From Halioglobus sp. (GTDB taxonomy: Bacteria; Pseudomonadota; Gammaproteobacteria; Pseudomonadales; Halieaceae): a stretch of 64,000 bases of DNA. Below are positions 1 through 8,287 of the stretch, one piece after another. The position numbers were made by a program, and so were the translations under genes. The stretch spans positions 186,001-250,000 of the forward strand of contig PABK01000041.1 in the NCBI GenBank assembly GCA_002699145.1, in the 5' to 3' direction. How positions within the stretch are numbered: the first letter of the stretch is position 1; each line of letters begins with the position of its first letter. The notes under the pieces were generated by a model. The model saw nothing but the letters and a program-made list of their open reading frames with translations. It searched no databases and was not told the origin of the DNA.

Positions 1-529
1 AGCGCAGGCTGCCATCGGCGAAGGGCGGCGGCGCCGGGCTGCCCAGGGCGTCGCTCTCCGCGGCGGACAGTGCGCCCTGCCAGCGCCAGCGGCGCCACGG
101 GGCGTCGCCCTGCGCGCTGTCCCATAGCGAGATCTCCAGCTGCGCGCGCCGCGAAGACAGCGCTTTTGCCGCCACCTGCAGGCGCACATCCGGGCGCTGT
201 TCGCCCGCACATTGCAGCTGGTCGATGCTGCCTGCAGCGCCGGCGGGCAGTGAGTTGCCGACACGCAGCCGGATGCGCTCATCGCCCGCCAGGCTGTCCA
301 GCAGCACCCGGGCGACCGCGGCGTCCAGCGCCGTTCCGGAAGACGCCTGCAGCGCAACCGTCTCGCCGGCCAGACGGGGGTGCGCCGCCAGGAGTTGTTG
401 CAATTCCGGCAACGCGTCGCGCTCGACCCAGCGCGACAGCTGGCTCGCACCTGCCAGCGCCGCCGGGCAGGCCAGTGCCAGCATCAGCACGGCGACGATG
501 ATCGATAGCTTGCAAGGTGTACGCTGCAT
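1..529 (-). CDS. Secreted protein of unknown function, N-terminal part (runs off window)
   Basis: The ATG at 529 (minus) opens a frame with no stop before the window edge, so 176 codons are visible. The first residues (MQRTPCKLSIIVAVLMLALA, then CPAALAGA) form a Sec signal peptide with a likely AxA cleavage site; a lipobox is not clear. The mature part is hydrophilic and alanine-rich with no family I recognise. The gene lies 97 bp downstream of the sensor kinase gene on the same strand and has its own copy of the direct-repeat operator at 586-605, so it is probably a target of the adjacent two-component system. The reading frame and signal peptide are seen; function is unknown. Confidence 0.7.
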   Translation of the reverse strand, partial: MQRTPCKLSIIVAVLMLALACPAALAGASQLSRWVERDALPELQQLLAAHPRLAGETVALQASSGTALDAAVARVLLDSLAGDERIRLRVGNSLPAGAAGSIDQLQCAGEQRPDVRLQVAAKALSSRRAQLEISLWDSAQGDAPWRRWRWQGALSAAESDALGSPAPPPFADGSLR

Positions 530-585
530 TCCCGGGTAACCCGCTCCAGCTGAACTTCAGTGCTGGTCAGGGTTACACAGGCTGG

Positions 586-605
586 CTGAATGAAAACTGA
601 ATGAA
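586..605 (-). promoter_or_regulatory. Direct-repeat operator (PhoP/OmpR type), copy 1
   Basis: On the minus strand this reads TTCATTCAG-TT-TTCATTCAG, a perfect 9-bp direct repeat with an 11-bp period, the arrangement typical of PhoP/OmpR-family response-regulator sites. A TGTAAC hexamer lies 8 bp downstream and could be a -10, with the operator occupying the -35 zone. It is 57 bp upstream of the partial secreted gene. A matching copy lies at 3744-3761, so the flanking response regulator is the likely ligand (inference). Confidence 0.6.
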
Positions 606-625
606 GCGAAGAAATCGGCGCCGGG

Positions 626-2050
626 TCAGGACGGCCCGGCGGCGCGGTCGCGGGCGCCCGGGAGGTTGACGACAAACATGGCGCCGCCCAGCGCGGAGCG
701 GTCCGCGTGCAGGCTACCGCCGTAGGCGCTGACGATCTCGGCGACAATGGCAAGGCCCAGGCCCTGGCCCACGCTGCTGGTATCGGCCCGGGCGCCGCGG
801 CGCAGTATCTGGTTTTCGAATCCGGGCGGAATGCCTTCCCCATCGTCGGACACGCTGATGCTCAACCAGTCCTCGCCATCGAGATCGACGATGTCCGCAA
901 CCACCTCGATGCGCGCGCGGCAGTACTTCATCGAGTTTTCCAGCAGACTGCCGAACAGGTCCTGCAGATCGCGCTCGTCCCCGTGGAACACGGCGGCGTC
1001 CGCGATGCCGGCGACGTCGATCACAATCTCGCCCTGCCCCTGCAGCCGCGGCAGGCGGCGATAGGCCTCGACGATACGGACCAGCACGGGGCGCACAGGA
1101 ACGAACTGACGCATGACATCGGGCGCCCTGCCATCGAGGCGGGCGCGCGCCAGTTCTCCCTCCACGATACCGAGCATGCGACCGACCTGTTCCTGCACCA
1201 GTTCGCGAAACTGCGCTCCCTCCTCGTGGCTGTTGCGCAACAGCATGAGCGGCGTCTTCAAAACATGCGCCAGGCGGTCCATGGTATTGCGCACGCGTTC
1301 GCGCCGGCTTTTCTCGCTGGCCAGCAGCTGGTTGACGCTCTGTGTCAGCGGCATCAGTTCGCGCGGGACGCCGCCGTCGAGCCGCACCAGCTCGCCCAGT
1401 TGCAAGCGGCGTATATCCTCGGCAATCCGTTGCAACGGCGCCAGCCCCCAGCGCACCACCCAGGCCAGGGACAGCAACAGCAGCAGCGACAGCGCGCCCG
1501 ACAGGCCCAACAGGTACGCGCGGTAGCTGTCGCGGGCGGCGATGACCTCACGCTGGCTCTCCATGAGCAGGAAGGTCGCCCTGGGACCCGAGCTGCCCCA
1601 GGCGATGCCGGTGGCATGGCAAAAGTAATCGCCCTGCAGCGAGCATTCCCGGAACAGGCTGCTGCCCAGCCGCGCCTTGTGCAGACCCTGCCGCAACGCC
1701 AGCGCCTGCACCTCGGGCAGTGGCTCGGACAGGCTGCCCAGTTGGGACGCCGAGGGACTGTGCCACAACAACTCGCCGCTGGCGGACAGCACGAAGGCGT
1801 AGAGCCCCGAGTCGGGCAGTTCCAGGCGCGGTTCGTCCAGGCTGTCCAGGCGCCACTGCGTCCCGTCCCAGTCGGCCGCCTTGGCCAGCAGCAGGTGTTG
1901 CAACCACAGGCGCTCCCGCACGGCATCCTCCTGGTAGGCGGCGAAGGCCCTGTCCAGCACCCAGAACGTGACCAGCAGGAATAGCGGCAGTAACAGGAGG
2001 TTGGCCGCCAGCAGGCGCGAGCGGATCGAGCTGCCTGCGGCGCCCGGCAT
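626..2050 (-). CDS. PhoQ-like sensor histidine kinase
   Basis: Membrane-bound sensor kinase of 474 aa that phosphorylates the response regulator encoded just upstream. TM1 spans about residues 12-32 and TM2 about 180-200; between them is a periplasmic sensor region of about 145 aa containing two cysteines (CSLQGDYFC). A HAMP-like linker follows. The H-box is DRLAHVLKTPL with phospho-accepting H262, an arrangement like PhoQ. The N-box LLENSMKYC lies near 365, G1 DDGEGIP near 393 and G2 GQGLGLAI near 418. Its start shares one base with the stop of the regulator gene (TGATG), so the two are translationally coupled. The PhoQ-like assignment is strong; the signal sensed is not known. Confidence 0.92.
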   Translation of the reverse strand: MPGAAGSSIRSRLLAANLLLLPLFLLVTFWVLDRAFAAYQEDAVRERLWLQHLLLAKAADWDGTQWRLDSLDEPRLELPDSGLYAFVLSASGELLWHSPSASQLGSLSEPLPEVQALALRQGLHKARLGSSLFRECSLQGDYFCHATGIAWGSSGPRATFLLMESQREVIAARDSYRAYLLGLSGALSLLLLLSLAWVVRWGLAPLQRIAEDIRRLQLGELVRLDGGVPRELMPLTQSVNQLLASEKSRRERVRNTMDRLAHVLKTPLMLLRNSHEEGAQFRELVQEQVGRMLGIVEGELARARLDGRAPDVMRQFVPVRPVLVRIVEAYRRLPRLQGQGEIVIDVAGIADAAVFHGDERDLQDLFGSLLENSMKYCRARIEVVADIVDLDGEDWLSISVSDDGEGIPPGFENQILRRGARADTSSVGQGLGLAIVAEIVSAYGGSLHADRSALGGAMFVVNLPGARDRAAGPS

Positions 2051-2751
2051 CAGCCGCCGCTGTCCCGATCCGGCTCGCGGAACATGTAGCCACGGCCGCG
2101 GATGGTCTCGATGGGCAGCAGGCGTTTACCGGGATCGATCTTGCGCTTGATCCTGCCGACCAGGCCCTCTACCGAATTCGCCCTGGGATCGGCGCCGGGG
2201 TCGCGCTGGTAGGCGTCGGCGATGGATTTCTTCGACTGCACCTGCCCGGCATTGCGCCACAGGTGCTCGAGAATATCGTACTCGGCGCGAGTCAGTTCAA
2301 CCGGCTCCGAGTTCCTGGTCACCACGCGCTTGCGGGTATCCAGGGCGAGATCGGCGAAGCGCATGACGGGATCATCCAGGCGCGGGTCACCGAGCACGCG
2401 TCGCAGTACGGCCTCGATATGGGCGAACAACTCCTCGAAGTACACGGGCTTCTTCAGGTAATCGTCAGCGCCCGCCTCCATCGCCTGTACGATGCTCTCG
2501 ACATCATCGCGCGCGGTCAGCACCACGATCGGCACGTTGTTGGCTTCCCTGCGCAGCTGCCTGATCAGTTCCAGGCCGGACATTCCCGGCAGGCCCAGGT
2601 CCACCACCAGCAGGGTGTAGTCCACCTCCCGCGCCTCGAACAGTCCTTCCTCGCCGTTGGCGACGACCTTCACCCCGAGGTCGCGGGCGGCAAACCCCCT
2701 GGACAGCTGGTCCGCCATGCCCACGTGGTCTTCCACGATCAGGAATCGCAT
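2050..2751 (-). CDS. PhoP-like OmpR-family response regulator
   Basis: A 233-aa response regulator. The receiver domain (1-120) has acidic residues near the N-terminus (VEDHV), phospho-acceptor D51 in LLVVDLGLPGM, and the conserved lysine in DDYLKKPVYF. A winged-helix OmpR DNA-binding domain covers about 132-228 (ending GRGYMFREPD). Its start abuts the stop of the PepSY-like gene at 2751 and its stop overlaps the kinase start by one base, so four genes from 3693 to 626 form one operon. It is the likely binder of the 11-bp-period direct repeats at 3744-3761 and 586-605, which would give autoregulation. Confidence 0.93.
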   Translation of the reverse strand: MRFLIVEDHVGMADQLSRGFAARDLGVKVVANGEEGLFEAREVDYTLLVVDLGLPGMSGLELIRQLRREANNVPIVVLTARDDVESIVQAMEAGADDYLKKPVYFEELFAHIEAVLRRVLGDPRLDDPVMRFADLALDTRKRVVTRNSEPVELTRAEYDILEHLWRNAGQVQSKKSIADAYQRDPGADPRANSVEGLVGRIKRKIDPGKRLLPIETIRGRGYMFREPDRDSGG

Positions 2752-3080
2752 CAGTTGACCCGTCTGACCTTGCCTGTCTTTCTGTCGTACTCGTACCAGA
2801 TGATGCGCCCGTTGCGCAGTTGGGCCTTGATGCGCTGCTTGCCGTCACCGCTGGGCTGGCGCTTCAAAATCTTCACGCAACGGCCGCCGGAGCGTTCTTC
2901 CGCGGAGCATTTTTCCAGTTTTTCGATGGCGCGCTGGGGATTGTTGCCCTGGGCGTGGAAGGACAGCAACAGGCTTACGCAGATGGCGGCCCCCAGCGCT
3001 GCCGCACGCCGCGGGGGACCGGGGAGACGCCGGGTGGCGGCGGGTTGCTGGCTCGCTTCAGGTGGGCCTTTTGTCGGCAT
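2751..3080 (-). CDS. Small exported PepSY-like protein
   Basis: A 109-aa protein with a basic N-terminus and a hydrophobic segment (about residues 27-44, ending HAQG) resembling a signal peptide. It is followed by a short domain in which an amphipathic helix (AIEKLEKC) leads to a beta segment and ends in YEYDRKTGKVRRVN, which resembles the end of a PepSY domain (Asp-x-x-Thr-Gly). Such proteins often sit beside PhoPQ-like systems and may modulate the sensor in the periplasm. The start overlaps the end of the upstream gene by 23 bp and the stop touches the regulator start, so it is embedded in the operon. PepSY membership is inferred from pattern, not alignment. Confidence 0.7.
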   Translation of the reverse strand: MPTKGPPEASQQPAATRRLPGPPRRAAALGAAICVSLLLSFHAQGNNPQRAIEKLEKCSAEERSGGRCVKILKRQPSGDGKQRIKAQLRNGRIIWYEYDRKTGKVRRVN

Positions 3081-3693
3081 CCAGTTCTACCCACTCTCCC
3101 GGATGGTGTTCCATGCGTGTGCGATAGATCTGGCCATTGTAGCGATAGGTCACGACATACTCCACCGGCCTGCGCCAGGCGCTGTCACGCGCGGACACCC
3201 GGCAGGGGCCGCTGGAGCTGATGGCGCCCGCCTGCGCGTGGTGTCGCCCCACGTCCCGGCCGACCGCCGCCCCCAGTACGCCGCCGGCAATCGCGGCGGC
3301 GTCCGCGTCACCGTAACTGTCACCCAGGCTGTGGCCAACGGCGCCGCCAATGACAGCGCCGAGCACGGCCGGCGTCCAGGAGCGATAGCCCGCGCGACCC
3401 GAATCGCGCCGGATACAGGAGTGATAGCCGTTGTGCTGCTCGCGGTAGTGGTAGACAGGCTGCACGTCGACAACCCGCGCGCGGACCTTGTCGTAGTACG
3501 AGGCATGGCGCTGGCGCTGCCGCCAGTGCTGGTGCTGGCGGGTCAGCACGCGCGCATGGCGGTGGTGCTCATGGCGCACCTCCGGTCCGTGGGGCTCGTA
3601 ATAGACGACGCAGTTCTTGCAGATATCCGCTACAGCCAGGGTGGGAAGCAGGGAGGCCAGCCCCGCCAGCATTACCAGTTTCCGTTTCATCAT
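3058..3693 (-). CDS. Glycine-zipper 2TM envelope protein
   Basis: A 211-aa exported protein. The signal peptide is MMKRKLVMLAGLASLLPTLAVA. A His/Arg-rich region follows (residues 35-75), then a glycine-zipper segment (about 110-150) with repeated GxxxG spacing in AVLGAVIGGAVGHSLG and AIAGGVLGAAVGRDVG, as in 17-kDa surface-antigen-type outer-membrane-associated proteins. The C-terminal part (VTYRYNGQIYRTRM) is typical of the same group. A strong AAGGAGG ribosome site lies just before the ATG. It is the first gene of the operon carrying the PhoP/PhoQ-like pair, and the operator at 3744-3761 lies 51 bp upstream, so it is probably an envelope-stress output of that system. Confidence 0.85.
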   Translation of the reverse strand: MMKRKLVMLAGLASLLPTLAVADICKNCVVYYEPHGPEVRHEHHRHARVLTRQHQHWRQRQRHASYYDKVRARVVDVQPVYHYREQHNGYHSCIRRDSGRAGYRSWTPAVLGAVIGGAVGHSLGDSYGDADAAAIAGGVLGAAVGRDVGRHHAQAGAISSSGPCRVSARDSAWRRPVEYVVTYRYNGQIYRTRMEHHPGEWVELDADKRPT

Positions 3694-3743
3694 GAACCTC
3701 CTTCTCGCGGTTTTCGCGTGAGGTTCAAGTTACAACGGCGACG

Positions 3744-3761
3744 CTGAACGAAAGCTGAATC
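3744..3761 (-). promoter_or_regulatory. Direct-repeat operator (PhoP/OmpR type), copy 2
   Basis: On the minus strand this reads GATTCAG-CT-TTCGTTCAG, repeating ATTCAG/GTTCAG with an 11-bp period. It matches the copy at 586-605, and a TGTAAC hexamer again follows, here 9 bp downstream. It lies 51 bp before the glycine-zipper gene that heads the two-component operon, so the response regulator probably activates its own operon here (inference). Confidence 0.55.
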
Positions 3762-3851
3762 GGATGGGGTATTTAGCGCGGCCAGGGAAAAACGCCCCGA
3801 AGCCTGCGCTGGCTGGGAAAAGGCGCCGCTCTGTCGAACGGCGCCACCCGG

Positions 3852-4406
3852 TCAGAGCCCGCTGCGTTGCAACTTCCTGGAATAACCCAGGCCCAGCAGG
3901 CCAAGGCCCAGCAGCAAGATCGAGGCCGGAACCGGCACCGCCGCGAAATCCAGGTTCACCTGCACGCTGTCCACGCCGGTGATCTGTGCACTACCCCAGT
4001 TGATATACAGGGTGTCGCCGACATGGCTGATCATGGAATCCAGGTATCCGTCAGGATTGGGGCTGAACGTGGCGGCGACCAGGTCTGCCAGGACGCCGGG
4101 GTCGAAGATGAACTCGAAGCCGTTGTAGGCGGTAGGGTTCCACTGGCAACACGCGTCCGCGCGGAAGTCGAAGAAGATGTAATCATCGCCGATATCGATG
4201 AAATCGAAACCGTTCCAGTCGCCGGGAAACCCCGTGGGATCGACCCACTCCGGGCCGGCCCCCACGGTGGCTGTGCCCGTACCAATAATGTCGCCGAACG
4301 TTTCGAAATGGTAGTTGGCGCTGACATTGCTCCCCATCAGGCCGGCGTGACACACACTGCTGCTCAGGACGATGGCCAGGCAGACCAGCAATTTCCTCAT
4401 CAACAT
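3852..4406 (-). CDS. PEP-CTERM sorted exported protein
   Basis: A 184-aa exported protein with a Sec signal peptide (MLMRKLLVCLAIVLSSSVCHA) and a C-terminal sorting tail: VPVPASILLLGLGLLGLG followed by a basic end (YSRKLQRS). This is a V-P-x-P variant of the PEP-CTERM signal recognised by exosortase in exopolysaccharide-producing bacteria. The middle is acidic and aromatic-rich with no recognised catalytic domain. AGGGGGAAGCG precedes the ATG. No exosortase or polysaccharide genes are nearby, so the sorting enzyme must be elsewhere in the genome. The sorting signal is clear; function is not. Confidence 0.85.
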   Translation of the reverse strand: MLMRKLLVCLAIVLSSSVCHAGLMGSNVSANYHFETFGDIIGTGTATVGAGPEWVDPTGFPGDWNGFDFIDIGDDYIFFDFRADACCQWNPTAYNGFEFIFDPGVLADLVAATFSPNPDGYLDSMISHVGDTLYINWGSAQITGVDSVQVNLDFAAVPVPASILLLGLGLLGLGYSRKLQRSGL

Positions 4407-4654
4407 CGCTTCCCCCTATTGAAAGTAGAGTTTCCTAACCAAGACAGTTATGCAAAAAAAATGCCGCTTTTCATCTCATTGATTTTCCTCAACAAAATGA
4501 ATCCGCTGTGACAGCATGTAAAATTTTTCGACGGTGGCGCCCACAAGCGCCCGCGAGGACACCCTGTCAGGAGTCGCCCGCCAGGCCCCCCTTGTAGCTG
4601 CCCGCGTGGGGTTCGCGTTGCCCCGCTCGGGCCAGGGTTGGCCAACAACGCCGG

Positions 4655-5620
4655 TCAGTCCTCGCCGGGCGGCGAGTCGTTGTCACCTTCCAGGGAATCC
4701 GGCGGCGAGGCGATGAACAACTGCACACCGGCATCGATATCCGCCTGGTCGATACTGAAACGCACCGTGGGATACGTCACCCCGGCCTTCTCCGCGCTGA
4801 CCTGCCAGACCTGTCCCAGGGGCAGGTTGAGCCACACCACGCCGCCGTCCAGGGAGGTGCTGTCCCAGGTGATATCGGGGATGACCTGTTCATTGAAATA
4901 GATCGGGCCTATCGCATCCGCGCCGATCGCCGGCGCGATGGTCATGGTCGCCCCCGGGTCGCCATGCGGCAGGCGGTCGTCGTGCATGCTGCCCCAGGAC
5001 TTGCCCACGGTGACCACCATGGCGTTGCGGAAGAAAAAGTTCGGGTAGCCATTGCCGCGCAGCATGTCCTCGACGAAGGGCAGCATCAGCACATTGTAGA
5101 AGTCCGGGTCGATGTACTGGATGGCGAGGTCGGTGTCGTCCTCGTCCGCCACGGTGATGATATTGCTCTTGGTGGTGATCCAGCCTTCCTTGTCGTAGAT
5201 GAATGAAAACTCCAGGTCCTCGCCCGCGTCCTTGACGATATACATCGTCCACCAGCCGCTTTCATCGGTCTGGATACCATGGTCCCTGGTCCAGGGATAC
5301 TCCGCGATCCACACCGGCGTGTCCGGCACGGTGGCGTGGTAGTCGATGTAATCGCCGTTGAGATGACGCCCGAAATGATTGGTCTTGCCGCTGAGCTTGA
5401 CGATGGTCACGGGTTTGCCGTGGATCTTGCCGCCCAGGCGCAGCGCGGGGTCATCGGCACTGCGCTCGATCACGTCCTGTATGACTCTGGCGGGGATCTC
5501 ATGATCGGTGAACAGCAGCACGTTCGCGTCAAGTTCACCGGGATTGTCGCTGCCATCGCTACATGCGCCGACCAGCAGGCACAGGGACAGCAGCAGGCTG
5601 TAAATCACAGGTTGTTTCAT
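4655..5620 (-). CDS. Lipoprotein of unknown function
   Basis: A 321-aa protein starting at the ATG at 5620. The open frame continues upstream, but that part runs out of phase under the FG-GAP gene and is not coding. The N-terminus MKQPVIYSLLLSLCLLVGAC is a lipoprotein signal peptide with lipobox LVGAC. The mature protein is acidic and beta-rich with many Trp/Tyr/Asp residues, ending in an Asp/Glu/Pro-rich tail (DNDSPPGED). I recognise no catalytic family. GGAG lies before the start. The 119-bp leader has overlapping hairpins. It probably faces the periplasm or outer membrane; no function is assigned. Confidence 0.75.
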   Translation of the reverse strand: MKQPVIYSLLLSLCLLVGACSDGSDNPGELDANVLLFTDHEIPARVIQDVIERSADDPALRLGGKIHGKPVTIVKLSGKTNHFGRHLNGDYIDYHATVPDTPVWIAEYPWTRDHGIQTDESGWWTMYIVKDAGEDLEFSFIYDKEGWITTKSNIITVADEDDTDLAIQYIDPDFYNVLMLPFVEDMLRGNGYPNFFFRNAMVVTVGKSWGSMHDDRLPHGDPGATMTIAPAIGADAIGPIYFNEQVIPDITWDSTSLDGGVVWLNLPLGQVWQVSAEKAGVTYPTVRFSIDQADIDAGVQLFIASPPDSLEGDNDSPPGED

Positions 5621-5640
5621 ACCAACTCCATCAGGTTCAG

Positions 5641-5731
5641 GGCTACGGGCGACCACGCGTGGCCGGCATAGCCACACATTTTGTACTGATTTTGGTTTTG
5701 CCGTCAAACCGTGGGAGACTTCCTGGCTACC
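5641..5731 (-). promoter_or_regulatory. Possible structured 5' leader of the lipoprotein gene
   Basis: Read on the minus strand, the leader can form a hairpin GGTTT/AAACC (5694-5710) and a longer stem in which GGCTA (5669-5673) pairs with TAGCC (5641-5645) around a CCACG/CGTGG hairpin (5653-5662). A second TAGCC at 5725-5729 could compete for the same GGCTA. Competing pairings suggest a switch or attenuator. It does not match a riboswitch class I know, and the evidence is base pairing judged by eye only. Confidence 0.25.
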
Positions 5732-5739
5732 GCTGGCAG

Positions 5740-7140
5740 CTAGCGTCCAGGCGCCAGCGGGCGTTCCGGGCTGTCCCGGGTGCGCGCCCGCTGGAACGCC
5801 GCGCGCGGCTGCGGTGAGCGGACCTGCTCCAGCCAGAACACGCCGTCGTACGGAACGCTGTTGCCGCGGGTGCCGAGTAAGTCGATATCGCCGTCGCCGT
5901 CCAGGTCGCGGGGCACAAAGCTGTCGAACATGCCGCGCTGCCGGCGCGAGATATCGTGGCGCGTCCACGACGCGCCGCCCGCTGCAGCTTGTGTGGGCCC
6001 AGGATTCTCGAACCAGCCGATCCGGCCCATGGGCGTGGCGAGCGGAACCTGCACGTCCCTGTCGCGCGGACCGAGGCTGTAGCCGCCCGAGAGCATGTCC
6101 ATATCCCCGTCGCCGTCGATATCGGCGAGGGCGATGGAGGCCATCAGGTCCGGGCCGAAATCGCCAACGCGGTGGAAGGCCCAGGTCCCGTCGAGCGCCG
6201 CGGGCTGCTGCAGCCAGCCCAGGCCCACGTTCGACGCGCCGACAATGTCCAGCCGCCCGTCGCCGTTAAAGTCGTGAAAGGCGAGGTTGAAGCCGCCCAG
6301 GCGCGCGCCGCCCGGCGCGAGGGCAATTTCGCGGAACGCGCCGGCGTCGTTGACGAACAGGATCAGCTCAGCCGCAATACGCGCGCCGGCGACGATATCC
6401 ATATCACCGTCCGCGTCGATATCGACCGGGTGGGCGTTTTGGGGCACGAGGTAACGCCCCAGTTCCGTCTCCGACCAGTTCGCGCCGTCCAGCGGCGCGC
6501 CGTCGATGCGTAAAATCGACACCGGGCCGGGCGTCGCTGTCGCCGCCTGCGGGTTTTGTTCGCCCTTGTTGGCCGTGCTCACCTCCAGTTGCCCGTCGGC
6601 GTCAAAATCGGCGAGAAAGACGCGGATAAACGAGCCGCGGTTGCGCGTCAGCGGCACGACCAGCCGCGGCCAGGCGCCGCTGCGCACCCTGTCGGGGCCG
6701 GGGTTCTGGAAATAGATGAGGTGGGCCAGTTCCGCCGCGGCGATCACGTCCGGCAGGACATCGCCGTTCAGGTCACCAATTGCCGCGTCCTCCGGCGCAC
6801 CGGCCTCGGCGCCCTGCGCCAGCGTGACGTTCTCCCAGCGCTCCGAATCGGCGCTGGCGAAAGCGATGCGAATGTAGCCGTCCGCGACCCCGTCGTATTC
6901 GGTGTCGGACTCGTGCACCGAGACGATATCCTCGAGGCCGTCGCCGTCGAGATCGCCCAGCACCAGCCCGTCGCCGCCGCTCAGCGGCTGCCCGGTGGCG
7001 ACGTGGTCGTCGATGATATGCTCGCGCCAGGAAATGTAGCTGCCGTCCGGCGCCCGCGCCGCGGTCATGGCATCGCCAACGCCGACCGCCGTGCGCGGCC
7101 GCTGCGGCGCGACCTCGTCCGCGGCGACCGCGGCGGTCAA
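5740..7140 (-). CDS. FG-GAP/VCBS-repeat secreted protein (start uncertain)
   Basis: A protein of about 466 aa built from beta-propeller FG-GAP/VCBS repeats. Calcium-binding loops recur through the chain: DLDGDGLEDI, DLNGDVLPDV, DFDADGQLEV, DIDADGDMDI, DFNGDGRLDI, DIDGDGDMDM and DLDGDGDIDL. Such proteins are extracellular adhesins or scaffolds. The usable start in this frame is TTG at 7140, which would give no signal peptide. The same frame upstream encodes a hydrophobic run (IISGGLLLAALTAAVAA) that looks like a signal peptide, but no ATG or GTG precedes it. It lies 158 bp downstream of the DUF4340 gene on the same strand. Confidence 0.82.
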   Translation of the reverse strand: MTAAVAADEVAPQRPRTAVGVGDAMTAARAPDGSYISWREHIIDDHVATGQPLSGGDGLVLGDLDGDGLEDIVSVHESDTEYDGVADGYIRIAFASADSERWENVTLAQGAEAGAPEDAAIGDLNGDVLPDVIAAAELAHLIYFQNPGPDRVRSGAWPRLVVPLTRNRGSFIRVFLADFDADGQLEVSTANKGEQNPQAATATPGPVSILRIDGAPLDGANWSETELGRYLVPQNAHPVDIDADGDMDIVAGARIAAELILFVNDAGAFREIALAPGGARLGGFNLAFHDFNGDGRLDIVGASNVGLGWLQQPAALDGTWAFHRVGDFGPDLMASIALADIDGDGDMDMLSGGYSLGPRDRDVQVPLATPMGRIGWFENPGPTQAAAGGASWTRHDISRRQRGMFDSFVPRDLDGDGDIDLLGTRGNSVPYDGVFWLEQVRSPQPRAAFQRARTRDSPERPLAPGR

Positions 7141-7298
7141 CGCGGCAAGTAATAGACCGCCCGATATGATGTTGCGGTAGCCGCTGATAGCCTGGACGCC
7201 TCGCCGGAACGGTGGATGCTGGTTCGAGTATAGCGTGTAGCTGCCGGCTGTCGCGTCGGCGCGCTTTCTGCACGGGCCGCCGCGCGGCGGCAGGCGCC

Positions 7299-8276
7299 CT
7301 ACCCGGCCGCAGTCGCGGAATCTCCCGCTTGCCCGGCGTCTTCTTCCTCATGGGCAGCGGCTTCGCGATCTGCGGCGGGCGTATCGGTATCCAACGCGGC
7401 GTCATCGCCATGCGCCGCCAGCAGATCCGCATGCCCTACCCCGGCAATGCGCTCGTACTCGTACTGGCTCAGGCTGAACAGGCCCTGCAGGTCCGAGCGC
7501 GACACGCGGTACTGCTCGCCGTCGGAGAAAAAGCTGAACGTAAGCGGTGCGTCCGCCCCGGTTACGGTCACCGAGGTTTCCTGCACCGCGTCCGCCGCCA
7601 GGGCCTCCCCGACACCCGTGATCCGCAGGCTGCCGAACGCCTCGACCAGCGCCTGCGCACCGGCCGGGTCAGCCTCCCCTCCCGAGCCCAGCAGCCACCG
7701 GTCCTCGTCGCGTTGCAGTATGTAATCCTCTCCCTCGACCCTGGAAATGGAATCGACAGCCAGCAATTGCCGGTCCAGCCACTGCTGCGGGTCGGCGGGA
7801 TAGTCGAATACGTTCATTCTCACCGTATACACCTCATCCTCCCCGGTGCGTCGCAGGTGCAGCTGGCGAAAGCCCGGCGAGGTGCCCAGGTAGACGGCGC
7901 CCAGTGGCTCACGCCCCGCATACAACTGCAGGTGGCGCTGATGATTGTCGCGGGCGACCTCGAAGCGCTCGTGGGCGCTGCTGCTCGTGGTTACCGGAAA
8001 GCCGAGGGCGACCCCGCCAATCCTGTCGAGCGCGTCGGACACCCGGCGACTGTCCGCCGGGAGATTGTCCAACTGTTCGATGAGCCACCCATCGCCATCC
8101 CGCACCAGGGTCGTCTGCTGCTGCGCATCGCTGATGAGCAGCCGGTCCACCGACGCCAGCGCGGCTACGAGCGGTTCACGCTCCGTTGTCTCCGTCGGCC
8201 CTGCCCAGTACAGCGCCACCGCCAGGGCCAATTGCGCCGCCAGTGCCAGAGACAGAGTTACAGCAAGTCTGGTCAT
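7299..8276 (-). CDS. DUF4340 periplasmic protein of a Gld-type ABC system
   Basis: A 325-aa protein starting at the ATG at 8276, which has GAGGAGGGG directly upstream; a GTG five codons earlier overlaps the previous stop and is less likely. One N-terminal membrane anchor (about residues 5-26) is followed by a periplasmic domain of DUF4340 type, with the typical pattern of a Trp-rich strand region (DGDGWLIEQL) and R-x-W-L-L (EDRWLLGSG). The C-terminal 45 residues are low-complexity, Asp/Glu/Ala-rich. DUF4340 genes commonly follow gldF/gldG-like ABC genes, as here, so it probably works with the two upstream products in an export or envelope complex. Its exact role is unknown. Confidence 0.82.
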   Translation of the reverse strand: MTRLAVTLSLALAAQLALAVALYWAGPTETTEREPLVAALASVDRLLISDAQQQTTLVRDGDGWLIEQLDNLPADSRRVSDALDRIGGVALGFPVTTSSSAHERFEVARDNHQRHLQLYAGREPLGAVYLGTSPGFRQLHLRRTGEDEVYTVRMNVFDYPADPQQWLDRQLLAVDSISRVEGEDYILQRDEDRWLLGSGGEADPAGAQALVEAFGSLRITGVGEALAADAVQETSVTVTGADAPLTFSFFSDGEQYRVSRSDLQGLFSLSQYEYERIAGVGHADLLAAHGDDAALDTDTPAADREAAAHEEEDAGQAGDSATAAG

Positions 8277-8287
8277 ATCCCCTCCTC

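Noticed and set aside
2263-3747. A 494-codon plus-strand open frame across the two-component operon
   Set aside because: Antisense to four genes with clear domains; no recognisable protein.
4448-4648. A 66-codon gene upstream of the PEP-CTERM gene
   Set aside because: No ribosome site, no domain, and Pro/Arg/Gly-rich composition of random high-GC sequence.
5621-5650. TPP riboswitch before the lipoprotein
   Set aside because: GAACCTGAT resembles one TPP segment, but the partner segments (GGGGTGC, CTGAGA) are missing and the gene is unrelated to thiamine.
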